Positions 1 to 7,204 of a stretch of 64,000 nucleotides of DNA are shown here, piece by piece. Origin of the DNA: Microbulbifer thermotolerans (lineage in GTDB: Bacteria; Pseudomonadota; Gammaproteobacteria; Pseudomonadales; Cellvibrionaceae). Each line of letters starts with the position of its first letter. Positions within the stretch are counted from its first letter, which is position 1. A program made the position numbers and the translations under genes. The stretch covers positions 310,001-374,000 of the forward strand of contig NZ_FOKT01000001.1 of assembly GCF_900112305.1 (NCBI RefSeq), given 5' to 3'. Under the pieces are notes generated by a model. The model saw only the letters and a list, made by a program, of their open reading frames with translations. It ran no database searches and was not told where the DNA came from.

Positions 1-697
1 GGCGCGCCAGATAATCAACGAAGCCGCGCCCGAAGCGGTTGCCCACTTCCGACAGGGGGATAGCCAGGAGCTGGCTGATGCGCTTGATGCCGCAGGCGTA
101 GAGTTTGGCAATGGTTTTGTTGTCGCAGTCGAGCAGTTTGCTGGGGGAAAAACTGATCCACTGGCGCCATTGCTGGGGACTGGGCGGCGTTTGGGTTTGC
201 TGCAGCCAGTGGCGGTGCTCCGGCAACTGGCTGAGCATGCGCGCGGCACTGGGGCTGTGTCCCAATCCCATCAGGGGGCTGATGCGCATTTGGCGAAGCT
301 CCCGCCTGAGCTGCTGTAGCAGGGGCCTTAGGCCCCCGTTGGCTTTGAGACAGCCGGAGATTTCCAGGTAGAGGCAGGCGAAGCGGTCGCCTTCGGCGCT
401 CACGGTGCCGGCGGGCTGGGTGGAAACGATGGGGGTGAAGCTGTAGCCCCACTGGGCCAGTTGTCGAAGTTGCCGTTCCTCACGCTGCATATCCCGTTGC
501 AGTAGTTGCAGGTCTGCGCAGAGAGCGCAGGCAGTGGCCAGGCTGAGGCCGGTTTCCACACCCCGTTCGGTGGCGGGGCGGTTGGCTTCCACGATCAACT
601 GTTGTTCCACCACAGCCTGGGGTTGGGCGCTGTCGTGCTGGGCGCGGGTGAGCACTTCTAGGGAAAGCTTGGGGAATTGGATACAGAGCCAGAGCAT
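1..697 (-). CDS. imuB: ImuB, catalytically atypical Y-family polymerase homologue (3' part outside window)
   Basis: The minus-strand frame opens with ATG at 697 (MLWLCIQFPKLSLEVL) and stays open to the window edge, so only about the first 232 residues are seen. The start motif LWLCIQFPKLSLE and the later LPLSEVGNRFG / FVDYLARL segment are typical of ImuB. These proteins resemble Y-family DNA polymerases but generally lack the catalytic acidic residues, and act as adaptors for translesion synthesis by DnaE2. The gene starts 22 bases after the imuA stop, so both are presumably one transcript under the LexA boxes ahead of imuA. A dnaE2 gene would be expected just beyond base 1; this is inference, because it is outside the window. 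The alternative, a plain DinP-like polymerase, is less likely given the ImuA neighbour. Confidence 0.88.
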   Translation of the reverse strand, partial: MLWLCIQFPKLSLEVLTRAQHDSAQPQAVVEQQLIVEANRPATERGVETGLSLATACALCADLQLLQRDMQREERQLRQLAQWGYSFTPIVSTQPAGTVSAEGDRFACLYLEISGCLKANGGLRPLLQQLRRELRQMRISPLMGLGHSPSAARMLSQLPEHRHWLQQTQTPPSPQQWRQWISFSPSKLLDCDNKTIAKLYACGIKRISQLLAIPLSEVGNRFGRGFVDYLAR

Positions 698-719
698 GGT
701 TGTTTCCGTTGTTTGGGCT

Positions 720-1427
720 TTAGTGCAATGGACGGTCGCGACGGATTAGATCGGCGCTGCGGGCCAGGTGTAGTTTTTGGCCAGCTTGGCCGCCCAGCTG
801 TTTTCGTAGCTGTACGGTCAATTGCTCACCGTCGCCGCCCAGCTGCAGGCGCAGGCCGGCAGGGGAGGGGCTGGCTGCCGCGGATAGGGGACGGAAGTGG
901 AAGTGCAGACAGTCGCCTTCACGGGCGGCGACTTGCAGCCGGCGGAGGTCTTTGTCTGATGTTGGTCTGTGTCCCTGCCAGCTGACCAGGGCGCCGCAAC
1001 AGCCCGATTGCAGGGCCTGCTCCATCGCCCAGAGCGCTTCTTTCCACCCCCGGGGGTGCAGTAACAGCAGTTTTTCCAGTTGTATACCGGCGTTGGCCAG
1101 AGCGGGGGCGTAGGGAATAAAGGGTGGGTTGACCAGTATTGCGATTTGCCCCTGCCGGGTTATTTCCGCCACTGCTGGTAGTAGCAGGGAAATCTCGCCG
1201 ATGCCGGACCGGTCTATCAGTAGCTCGGTGGTGGCGCCGCGGGGCCAGCCGTGGCCGGAGAGCAGGGCGTTCAGGCTGGCGTAACCACTGTCAATGCCGT
1301 TGCGCCGGTGTCCGCGTTCATTGGCGGCCCGCCAGATATCCGGTCTCGCGAGCAGCTGGCGCAGCCGCTGCTGTTTGGTGTGATTTGCTAACTGTTTGTT
1401 TTGCAAAAGGTTTTCGGCGTTGCTCAC
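720..1427 (-). CDS. imuA: ImuA, SOS-induced RecA-like partner for translesion synthesis
   Basis: A 235-residue protein starting with GTG at 1427 (MSNAENLL). It matches the ImuA/SulA-like family: an N-terminal segment with GHRRNGIDSGYASLNALL, then GWPRGATTELL, and a degenerate RecA-like core with ILVNPPFIPYAPALANAGI and LLLLHPRGWKEALWAMEQAL. In the imuA-imuB-dnaE2 cassette, ImuA works with ImuB to support damage-induced mutagenesis by DnaE2. Two LexA-type boxes lie 40 to 77 bases upstream, and a plausible promoter (TTGTTG, 17-base spacer, TATAAA, on the minus strand) overlaps the distal box, so SOS control is strongly suggested. It is followed closely by imuB. The family assignment is from recognised motifs; the exact start could be a few codons different. 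Confidence 0.88.
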   Translation of the reverse strand: MSNAENLLQNKQLANHTKQQRLRQLLARPDIWRAANERGHRRNGIDSGYASLNALLSGHGWPRGATTELLIDRSGIGEISLLLPAVAEITRQGQIAILVNPPFIPYAPALANAGIQLEKLLLLHPRGWKEALWAMEQALQSGCCGALVSWQGHRPTSDKDLRRLQVAAREGDCLHFHFRPLSAAASPSPAGLRLQLGGDGEQLTVQLRKQLGGQAGQKLHLARSADLIRRDRPLH

Positions 1428-1466
1428 TGTCTGCGGCCCTCGCTGGATGCCCCTCGGGAGCGGGAT

Positions 1467-1504
1467 CTGTATATGTGTACAGTGTTAACTGTTTTTTTAT
1501 ACAG
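1467..1504 (-). promoter_or_regulatory. Tandem LexA boxes in the imuA promoter
   Basis: Two 16-base matches to the gammaproteobacterial SOS box CTGT-N8-ACAG: CTGTATATGTGTACAG at 1467-1482 and CTGTTTTTTTATACAG at 1489-1504. They start 22 bases apart, about two helical turns, so two LexA dimers could sit on the same face. The minus-strand -10 (TATAAA, 1501 to 1496) lies inside the distal box, with a -35 TTGTTG at 1524 to 1519. The placement predicts repression of imuA-imuB until DNA damage. Confidence 0.85.
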
Positions 1505-1620
1505 TAGTTTATCCAGGGCAACAAGAGGGTTAAGGCCTGAGTGGCACTTTTTTGTACAGCGTAAAAGGGCTATGATTCGGCCTCCTTATCGACCGGCAAA
1601 CAAGATGAATGGGGGGGGAA

Positions 1621-2190
1621 GTGAGTATCAAGTCCGACAAGTGGATTCGCCGCATGGCCGAGCAGCACGGTATGATCGAGCCGTTTGAGCCGGGGCAGGT
1701 GCGCCAAAGCGCCAGTGGCGAGCGGCTGATCTCTTACGGTACCTCCAGTTACGGCTACGATGTGCGCTGTGCCGGTGAGTTTAAAATCTTCACCAATGTG
1801 CACTCCGCCACTGTGGACCCCAAGACTTTTGACGAGAACAGTTTTGTCGATGTCGAGGGAGATTACTGCATTATTCCACCCAATTCCTTCGCCTTGGCGC
1901 GCACTGTTGAGTATTTCCGTATTCCGCGCTCGGTGCTGACTATCTGCCTGGGTAAATCCACCTACGCTCGCTGTGGCATTATCGTCAATGTGACACCGCT
2001 GGAGCCGGAGTGGGAGGGGCATGTGACCTTGGAGTTCTCCAATACCACAAATCTGCCGGCAAAAATCTATGCCAATGAGGGTGTGGCGCAGATGCTGTTC
2101 TTCGAGTCCGACGAAGTCTGCGATGTGTCCTACGCGGATCGCGGTGGCAAATATCAGGGCCAGCGCGGCGTCACTCTGCCGCGGGCCTGA
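1621..2190 (+). CDS. dcd: dCTP deaminase
   Basis: Dcd deaminates dCTP to dUTP, supplying dUMP for thymidylate synthesis. The protein is 189 residues from the GTG at 1621 ([15 protein letters not shown]), which is the start seen in Pseudomonas-type Dcd. An in-frame ATG at 1609 would add four residues. Diagnostic segments are SSYGYDVRC, the long conserved [47 protein letters not shown] with the catalytic Glu region, and the C-terminal [15 protein letters not shown] that closes over the nucleotide. The G-rich stretch at 1611-1620 abuts the GTG very closely for a Shine-Dalgarno site, leaving some doubt over the start. It is transcribed away from imuA and has no overlap with the next gene. Confidence 0.95.
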   Translation: MSIKSDKWIRRMAEQHGMIEPFEPGQVRQSASGERLISYGTSSYGYDVRCAGEFKIFTNVHSATVDPKTFDENSFVDVEGDYCIIPPNSFALARTVEYFRIPRSVLTICLGKSTYARCGIIVNVTPLEPEWEGHVTLEFSNTTNLPAKIYANEGVAQMLFFESDEVCDVSYADRGGKYQGQRGVTLPRA

Positions 2191-2228
2191 TTCTGTGGCC
2201 GCAGCCGCGGCTGCAGATCACTTTCCTT

Positions 2229-3437
2229 ATGAGTAAAAGCGCTTTGCGCCAGCTGCCCGAGAGTGTCGACGTTTTGATTGTCGGCGCCGGCGCGGCGGGG
2301 CTGATGTGCGCGGCGACTGCGGGCAAGCGCGGTCGGCGTGTGCTGGTGCTGGATCATGCGAACAGGGTCGGCAAGAAAATTCTCATGTCCGGCGGCGGCC
2401 GCTGCAATTTCACCAACCTTTATACCTCGCCGGAAAACTACTACAGCCAGAATCCGCACTTCTGCAAATCGGCCCTGGCCCGCTACACCCAGTGGGATTT
2501 TATTGCGCTGGTAGAAAAACATTCTATTCCGTACCACGAAAAGACGCTCGGCCAGCTGTTCTGCGACAACAAATCCAAGGATATTGTCGATATGCTGTTG
2601 GCGGAGTGCCGCGCGGCGAAAGCGCAGATTCGCACTCGCTGCGGTATTCAATCCATAGAACCGCTGGGGACTGGGTTTCTCGTCAATACCGGCTTAGGGA
2701 AAGTGGCCTGTGAATCCCTGGTAATCGCCACCGGCGGCCTGTCGATTCCGACCATGGGCGCCACTGGATTCGGTTACGACGTGGCGCGCCAGTTTGGTTT
2801 GAAGATCGTTCCCACCAGACCGGCTCTGGTGCCCTTTACCCTGCACCGGCATCAGTTGGAGCAGCAGCAAGCACTGCCCGGTAGCGCTCTGCCGGTAATT
2901 GCCAGCTGCGGTGAGGGCAGCTTCCCGGAGCAAATGCTGTTTACACACCGCGGCCTGAGTGGTCCAGCAGTACTGCAGATTTCCAGTTACTGGCGTGAGG
3001 GGATGAGCGTGGAGTTCGACCTGGTGCCGGGGCGGAATCTGGGAGAGTGGATTAGCGAAAAGCGCAGACAAAATCCGGACAGTTACCTGCACCGCGTACT
3101 GGCGGAGCTCTGGAGCAAAAAACTGGTGCAGCACTTTTTACAGCGCCAAGGGATCGATAGCCGACCGTTAAAACAGTATGGGGAGAAGGCGCTGGCCGAA
3201 ATTGCCCTCAAGCTGCAATATTGGAAATTAGTGCCCGCCGGTACCGAAGGCTACCGCACCGCCGAGGTGACTCTGGGTGGTGTGGATACTGATGGAATCT
3301 CTTCGCGCACCATGGAGTGCAAGACGCAGTCGGGGCTTTATTTTATCGGCGAGGTACTGGATGTGACCGGCTGGCTGGGGGGATACAATTTCCAGTGGGC
3401 CTGGGCTTCGGGGCATGCTGCGGGAGAGGCTGTATAG
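2229..3437 (+). CDS. BaiN/HI0933-family FAD-dependent oxidoreductase
   Basis: A 402-residue flavoprotein. The N-terminal Rossmann motif VLIVGAGAAGLMCAATAGKRG (residues about 15-35) binds FAD, followed by VLDHANRVGKKILMSGGGRCNFTN, which is the hallmark of the HI0933/YhiN/BaiN family. The C-terminal FAD motif is GLYFIGEVLDVTGWLGGYNFQWAW, which also contains the family's conserved GGYN. The physiological substrate of most members is unknown; BaiN itself has been proposed as a bile-acid oxidoreductase, which should not be transferred here. The gene starts with ATG 39 bases after dcd and is probably housekeeping. The defence block begins about 300 bases downstream, so this gene marks its left chromosomal border. 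Confidence 0.88.
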   Translation: MSKSALRQLPESVDVLIVGAGAAGLMCAATAGKRGRRVLVLDHANRVGKKILMSGGGRCNFTNLYTSPENYYSQNPHFCKSALARYTQWDFIALVEKHSIPYHEKTLGQLFCDNKSKDIVDMLLAECRAAKAQIRTRCGIQSIEPLGTGFLVNTGLGKVACESLVIATGGLSIPTMGATGFGYDVARQFGLKIVPTRPALVPFTLHRHQLEQQQALPGSALPVIASCGEGSFPEQMLFTHRGLSGPAVLQISSYWREGMSVEFDLVPGRNLGEWISEKRRQNPDSYLHRVLAELWSKKLVQHFLQRQGIDSRPLKQYGEKALAEIALKLQYWKLVPAGTEGYRTAEVTLGGVDTDGISSRTMECKTQSGLYFIGEVLDVTGWLGGYNFQWAWASGHAAGEAV

Positions 3438-3730
3438 GCTGTCCACTGCCAATAGATTTTGCATATTACCCAAAGGCAGGTGGCCAAAAGAGTTAGTCCC
3501 TGCAATATGACCAGGTTACCCTTGCTGGCCCCGCAATGAGTCTTGATGCGCTCAACTAGCTTGACCCATCCCCTTTATCGTCGGCATCAATGAAACGTTC
3601 ACCTGAGTCATGCAGGTTTCCGCAGCGTATGGCGTCCCTCCTATGAGAACCTCTGCCTCACTCCTAATTGCATCATTCTGATATCGCACTGATTTTCGAA
3701 AAAACTGTTGACTTCGCACAGGCTGTTAAG
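3438..3730. other. Gene-free left flank of the restriction locus
   Basis: I see no supportable reading frame here. It holds a TTGACT hexamer at 3708-3713 that could be a -35 element for the restriction operon, but no convincing -10 follows at the right distance. Any insertion boundary of the defence block should lie in this stretch. No integrase, tRNA end or direct repeat was recognised. Confidence 0.4.
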
Positions 3731-3757
3731 CACCATTTTTGCATCATAAGAATGGTG
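3731..3757. repeat. Inverted repeat at the head of the restriction operon, operator-like
   Basis: CACCATT at 3731-3737 and AATGGTG at 3751-3757 are perfect inverted copies separated by 13 bases. A second, overlapping symmetry pairs CATTTTTGCA (3734-3743) with TGCAAAAAATG (3755-3765), with one extra A. The element covers the most upstream possible start codon (TTG 3739) of the next gene, arguing that translation begins downstream and that this is a protein-binding site or a leader hairpin. Confidence 0.45.
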
Positions 3758-3765
3758 CAAAAAAT

Positions 3766-4338
3766 GTGAGAGTGGCGTTACAGCAAATTGCCGAGATTAA
3801 GGCCGGGCACCCTTTCCGGGGCGCAATAGCGGAGTCGAGTGTGGGGAATGGCTATGTGATCCAGCTTCGCGACGTAGATGGGGATGCGCAGATCAACTGG
3901 CAGACCTTGGTCTGCGCCGATGTATCTGGCCGAAAACAGCCTGACTGGCTAAAAAAGGGAAATATCATTTTCTCGGCGAGAGGATCGCGAAACTTCGCTT
4001 CCTTAGTGCCTGACACTGACCTTCCTGTTGTTTGTTCTCCGCATTTTTTCATCATCGACCTCAAAGGCCGGGAAGATGTGCTGCCCGAATTCCTCGCATG
4101 GCAACTCAATCAAGCTCCATTGCAAAAGTACTTTCAGCAGGCCGCGGAAGGGTCGGTGCATGTCAGCATTCGCAAGGCTGTTCTAGGACAGGCACCGATC
4201 GCTATTCCGCCGATAGATAAGCAAAAGATAATTGTGGAGCTCGCGGACAGAGTGCTTAAGGAAAAGAAAGCTCTGGAGAAGCTGATTGAGCTGCGCCGTC
4301 TAGAGGTAGACGCCATAGCCAAGAATATTTTGAAGTAA
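3766..4338 (+). CDS. Single-TRD HsdS-like specificity protein
   Basis: About 190 residues from GTG 3766 (MRVALQQIAEIKAGHPFRG). The frame is open from TTG 3739, but that start sits inside an inverted repeat. The protein looks like one half of a type I specificity subunit: one target-recognition domain (LQQIAEIKAGHPFRG, KKGNIIFSARG, EFLAWQLNQAPLQKYFQQ, then VSIRKAVLGQAPIAIPPIDKQ) followed by one helix (ELADRVLKEKKALEKLIELRRLEVDAIA). A full HsdS has two TRDs and two helices. It ends 32 bases before hsdM, so it is probably co-transcribed. It could dimerise into an S-like unit, swap with the full HsdS, or act as a regulator. Family identity is fairly sure; its role is not. Confidence 0.75.
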   Translation: MRVALQQIAEIKAGHPFRGAIAESSVGNGYVIQLRDVDGDAQINWQTLVCADVSGRKQPDWLKKGNIIFSARGSRNFASLVPDTDLPVVCSPHFFIIDLKGREDVLPEFLAWQLNQAPLQKYFQQAAEGSVHVSIRKAVLGQAPIAIPPIDKQKIIVELADRVLKEKKALEKLIELRRLEVDAIAKNILK

Positions 4339-4370
4339 CATCAATGCATTTCCCCAAGGAATATCAATAC

Positions 4371-6011
4371 ATGTCAAAGATCAGCCAAGACAGCATCAAC
4401 AAGGCTCTGTGGTCCGCCTGCGACACCTTCCGCGGCACCATCAGCGCCGACACCTACAAAGACTTTATCCTTACCATGCTGTTTCTGAAATACATCTCAG
4501 ACGTATGGCAGGACCATTACGACGCCTACCAAAAAGAATACGGCGATGAGCCGGAGCTGATCGAAGAGATGATGAAAAACGAGCGCTTTGTCGTCCCTTT
4601 GGTGGAAATCAAAGACGACAGCGGGAAGATCACCGACAGCTTCAAGGCCAACTTTTACGCTCTGTATGAGCGCCGCCATGAACCCGGCAACGGCGAGCGC
4701 ATCGACCAGGCGCTGCACGCCATTGAGGAAGCCAACGGTACCAAGCTGAAAGACGCCGGCAAAAGCGTGTTCCAGGACATCAGTTTTAACACCGACAAAC
4801 TGGGGGAAGAAAAACAAAAGAACACCATCCTGCGCCACCTGCTGGAGGATTTCGCCAAGCCGGAACTGAACCTCAAACCCAGCCGTGTCGGCACCCTGGA
4901 TGTGATCGGCAACGCCTACGAATACCTGATCGGCAAGTTTGCCGCCAACAGCGGCCAGAAAGCCGGTGAGTATTACACGCCGCCGGAAGTGTCCGACCTG
5001 ATGGCCGAACTGCTCGACCCGCAACCGGGCGACAGCATCTGCGACCCCGCCTGTGGCTCCGGCTCCCTGCTGATGAAATGTGGCCGCAAAGTGGTGGCCA
5101 ACCACGGCAGCAAGCAATACGCCCTCTACGGGCAGGAAGCCATCGGTTCCACCTGGTCACTGGCCAAAATGAACATGTTCCTGCACGGCGAGGACAACCA
5201 CAAAATCGAATGGGGCGATACCATCCGCAACCCCAAGCTGCTGGATAAAAACGGCAACCTGATGCTGTTCGATATCGTCACCGCCAACCCTCCATTCTCA
5301 TTGGACAAATGGGGGCATGACGAAGCCGAAAACGACCCCTTCGGCCGCTTCCGCCGCGGCATACCCCCCAAAACCAAAGGCGACTACGCCTTTATTCTGC
5401 ATATGATTGAAACCCTCAAACCCAAAACCGGCCGCATGGGCGTCGTCGTACCCCACGGCGTGCTGTTCCGGGGCTCTTCCGAGGGCAAAATCCGCAAACA
5501 GCTGATTGAAGAAAACCTGCTCGATGCCGTCATTGGTCTGCCGGAAAAACTTTTCTACGGCACCGGCATTCCTGCCGCCATTCTGATCTTTAAAAAGGAA
5601 AAAACCACGCAGGACGTACTCTTTATTGACGCCTCCCGCGAATTTAAAGCCGGCAAAAACCAGAACCTGCTAAGCCGCGACAATATCGGCAAAATGGTCG
5701 CCACCTACCGGCGCGTGCGCGCCCCCAAAGCCCCGGCCGTTGAATTAAGCTCGCCGGTCTGCTTTGCCGAGCAATTCGAACAGCAACAGCAGGGCGTTGT
5801 GGTGGACAAATACGCCTACCTTGCCAGCCTCGATGAGATCAGGGAAAACGACTACAACCTGAATATCCCCCGCTATGTGGATACCTTCGAGGAAGAGGAA
5901 GAAATCGACCTGGTAGCGGTGCGCGCCGAGCGGGAAAAACTCAAAGCGCAATTGGCTGAGCTGGAAACCGAGATGGCTAAGTATCTGGAGGAGTTGGGTT
6001 ATGGTGCCTGA
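4371..6011 (+). CDS. hsdM: Type I restriction-modification DNA methyltransferase subunit HsdM
   Basis: HsdM transfers methyl groups from S-adenosylmethionine to adenine N6 at the site chosen by HsdS. The start at ATG 4371 (MSKISQDSINKALWSACDTFRGTI, 546 residues) is preferred over ATG 4344 because AAGGA lies 10 bases ahead of it. The N-terminal HsdM domain runs to about residue 140. The SAM motif is DPACGSGSLL from residue 225, just after GEYYTPPEVSDLMAELL, and the catalytic motif is NPPF at 306-309. The C-terminus is an acidic coiled-coil-like segment. The 3' end overlaps hsdS by 11 bases, indicating translational coupling. Base composition is high in GC (37 of 60 in one sampled line), unlike the following hsdS and ATPase genes. 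Confidence 0.95.
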   Translation: MSKISQDSINKALWSACDTFRGTISADTYKDFILTMLFLKYISDVWQDHYDAYQKEYGDEPELIEEMMKNERFVVPLVEIKDDSGKITDSFKANFYALYERRHEPGNGERIDQALHAIEEANGTKLKDAGKSVFQDISFNTDKLGEEKQKNTILRHLLEDFAKPELNLKPSRVGTLDVIGNAYEYLIGKFAANSGQKAGEYYTPPEVSDLMAELLDPQPGDSICDPACGSGSLLMKCGRKVVANHGSKQYALYGQEAIGSTWSLAKMNMFLHGEDNHKIEWGDTIRNPKLLDKNGNLMLFDIVTANPPFSLDKWGHDEAENDPFGRFRRGIPPKTKGDYAFILHMIETLKPKTGRMGVVVPHGVLFRGSSEGKIRKQLIEENLLDAVIGLPEKLFYGTGIPAAILIFKKEKTTQDVLFIDASREFKAGKNQNLLSRDNIGKMVATYRRVRAPKAPAVELSSPVCFAEQFEQQQQGVVVDKYAYLASLDEIRENDYNLNIPRYVDTFEEEEEIDLVAVRAEREKLKAQLAELETEMAKYLEELGYGA

Positions 6012-7194
6012 AGGGTGGACTCCATCACAAGTTGGCGATATCGCGAAATTTTTTTCTGGCGGAACACCTAGTAAAAAATGTCCAGAATATTGGGGGGGGA
6101 CCGAACCGTGGATTTCAGGGAAAGATCTCAAGACACATTACTTAGAATCAAGCATCGACACCTTAACCGAGGCTGGCTTTCAAACAGCCAAAAAAGCACC
6201 AAAGGGATCAACATTAATACTAGTAAGAGGAATGACTCTTCTAAAAGATTTTCCTGTTGGCTACGCAACAAGAGAAGTAGCTTTTAATCAGGATTTGAAG
6301 GCTTTAGTTCCTTACAAAAATGTAGATGGATTATTTTTATCTTTTTTGTTGGTAGCGGAAAAGCCAAAAATTCTCCGGCTTGTGAGTACCGCAGGCCACG
6401 GGACTGGGCGTCTGGATACCCATTCAATCCGAGACTACCCAATTAATCTCCCCCCACTCCCCGAACAAAAGAAAATCGCCCAAATCCTATCCACCTGGGA
6501 TAAGGCGATCACCACTACCGAACAACTGCTTGCCAACAGCCTGCAGCAGAAAAAAGCCCTGATGCAGCAACTGCTGACCGGCAAAAAACGCCTGCGGGAT
6601 AAAAATGGGGTTCGGTTTAGTGGGGAGTGGCTTTACTTAGAAATTGGAGAATTTTTATGCGAAAGTCGAATTCCTTCAACCAGTAATAACCCCTCCAGAC
6701 GGTTGACAGTAAAGCTGAATCTAAGGGGGGTTGAAGCTAGGGCGGTTAGAGGAACTGAGGCTGTCGATTCAACAGCGCACTTTGTTCGACGTTCTGGTCA
6801 ATTTATATATGGAAAGCAGAATATTCATAAAGGTGCGTTTGGAATCATACCTGAGTCATTGGATGGTTTTGAGACATCTCAGGATTTACCTGCTTTTGAC
6901 TTCACCGGAAAATGTGATTCTTCGTGGTTCTTCCACTTCATGACTCAAGAGCACTTTTTTACTTCACTCGAAAACAAAATGTCTGGTACTGGCTCTAAGC
7001 GTCTTAATCCAAAAGCGTTCTTTAAGGTGAAGATCGTTTGTCCAGCGTTGGAAGAACAACAAAAAATAGCCGCCGTACTTTCTGCGGCCGATAAAGAAAT
7101 CGAAATAATTCAAAAACAACTCGATCAGCTAAAGCAGGAGAAAAAAGCCCTGATGCAGCAGTTGTTAACGGGTAAGCGACGGGTTTTGGTATAA
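6001..7194 (+). CDS. hsdS: Type I restriction-modification specificity subunit HsdS (two TRDs)
   Basis: A 397-residue S subunit that sets the bipartite DNA target of the methyltransferase and nuclease. TRD1 starts at MVPEGWTPSQVGDIAKFFSGG and ends near residue 155; a central helix carries LPEQKKIAQILSTWDKAI and KKALMQQLLTGKKRL; TRD2 covers roughly residues 205-345; a second copy of the helix (LEEQQKIAAVLSAADKEI, KKALMQQLLTGKRRV) ends the protein. Both TRDs are clearly AT-richer than the helix segments, as expected when recognition domains are exchanged by recombination. The start overlaps the hsdM stop. It is followed after 10 bases by the ATPase gene, so the operon continues without a break. 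Confidence 0.93.
   Translation: MVPEGWTPSQVGDIAKFFSGGTPSKKCPEYWGGTEPWISGKDLKTHYLESSIDTLTEAGFQTAKKAPKGSTLILVRGMTLLKDFPVGYATREVAFNQDLKALVPYKNVDGLFLSFLLVAEKPKILRLVSTAGHGTGRLDTHSIRDYPINLPPLPEQKKIAQILSTWDKAITTTEQLLANSLQQKKALMQQLLTGKKRLRDKNGVRFSGEWLYLEIGEFLCESRIPSTSNNPSRRLTVKLNLRGVEARAVRGTEAVDSTAHFVRRSGQFIYGKQNIHKGAFGIIPESLDGFETSQDLPAFDFTGKCDSSWFFHFMTQEHFFTSLENKMSGTGSKRLNPKAFFKVKIVCPALEEQQKIAAVLSAADKEIEIIQKQLDQLKQEKKALMQQLLTGKRRVLV
6549..7160 (+). repeat. Direct repeats in the two conserved helices of hsdS
   Basis: A 21-base identical run coding for KKALMQQ occurs at 6549-6569 and at 7140-7160, 591 bases apart, inside longer similar segments that encode the central and C-terminal helices. Such repeats are known in type I S genes as sites where recombination can swap or delete a recognition domain. 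Deletion between them would leave a one-TRD protein. Confidence 0.75.
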
Positions 7195-7204
7195 GGAAAT
7201 ATAA

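Noticed and set aside
15..452. Long open frame on the minus strand inside imuB
   Set aside because: It is in a different frame from the ImuB sequence that starts at 697 and continues through this stretch; its Pro/Arg/His-rich product is a GC shadow.
3438..3730. Possible insertion-sequence remnant at the left edge of the restriction block
   Set aside because: No inverted ends, transposase motif or target duplication could be found by eye.
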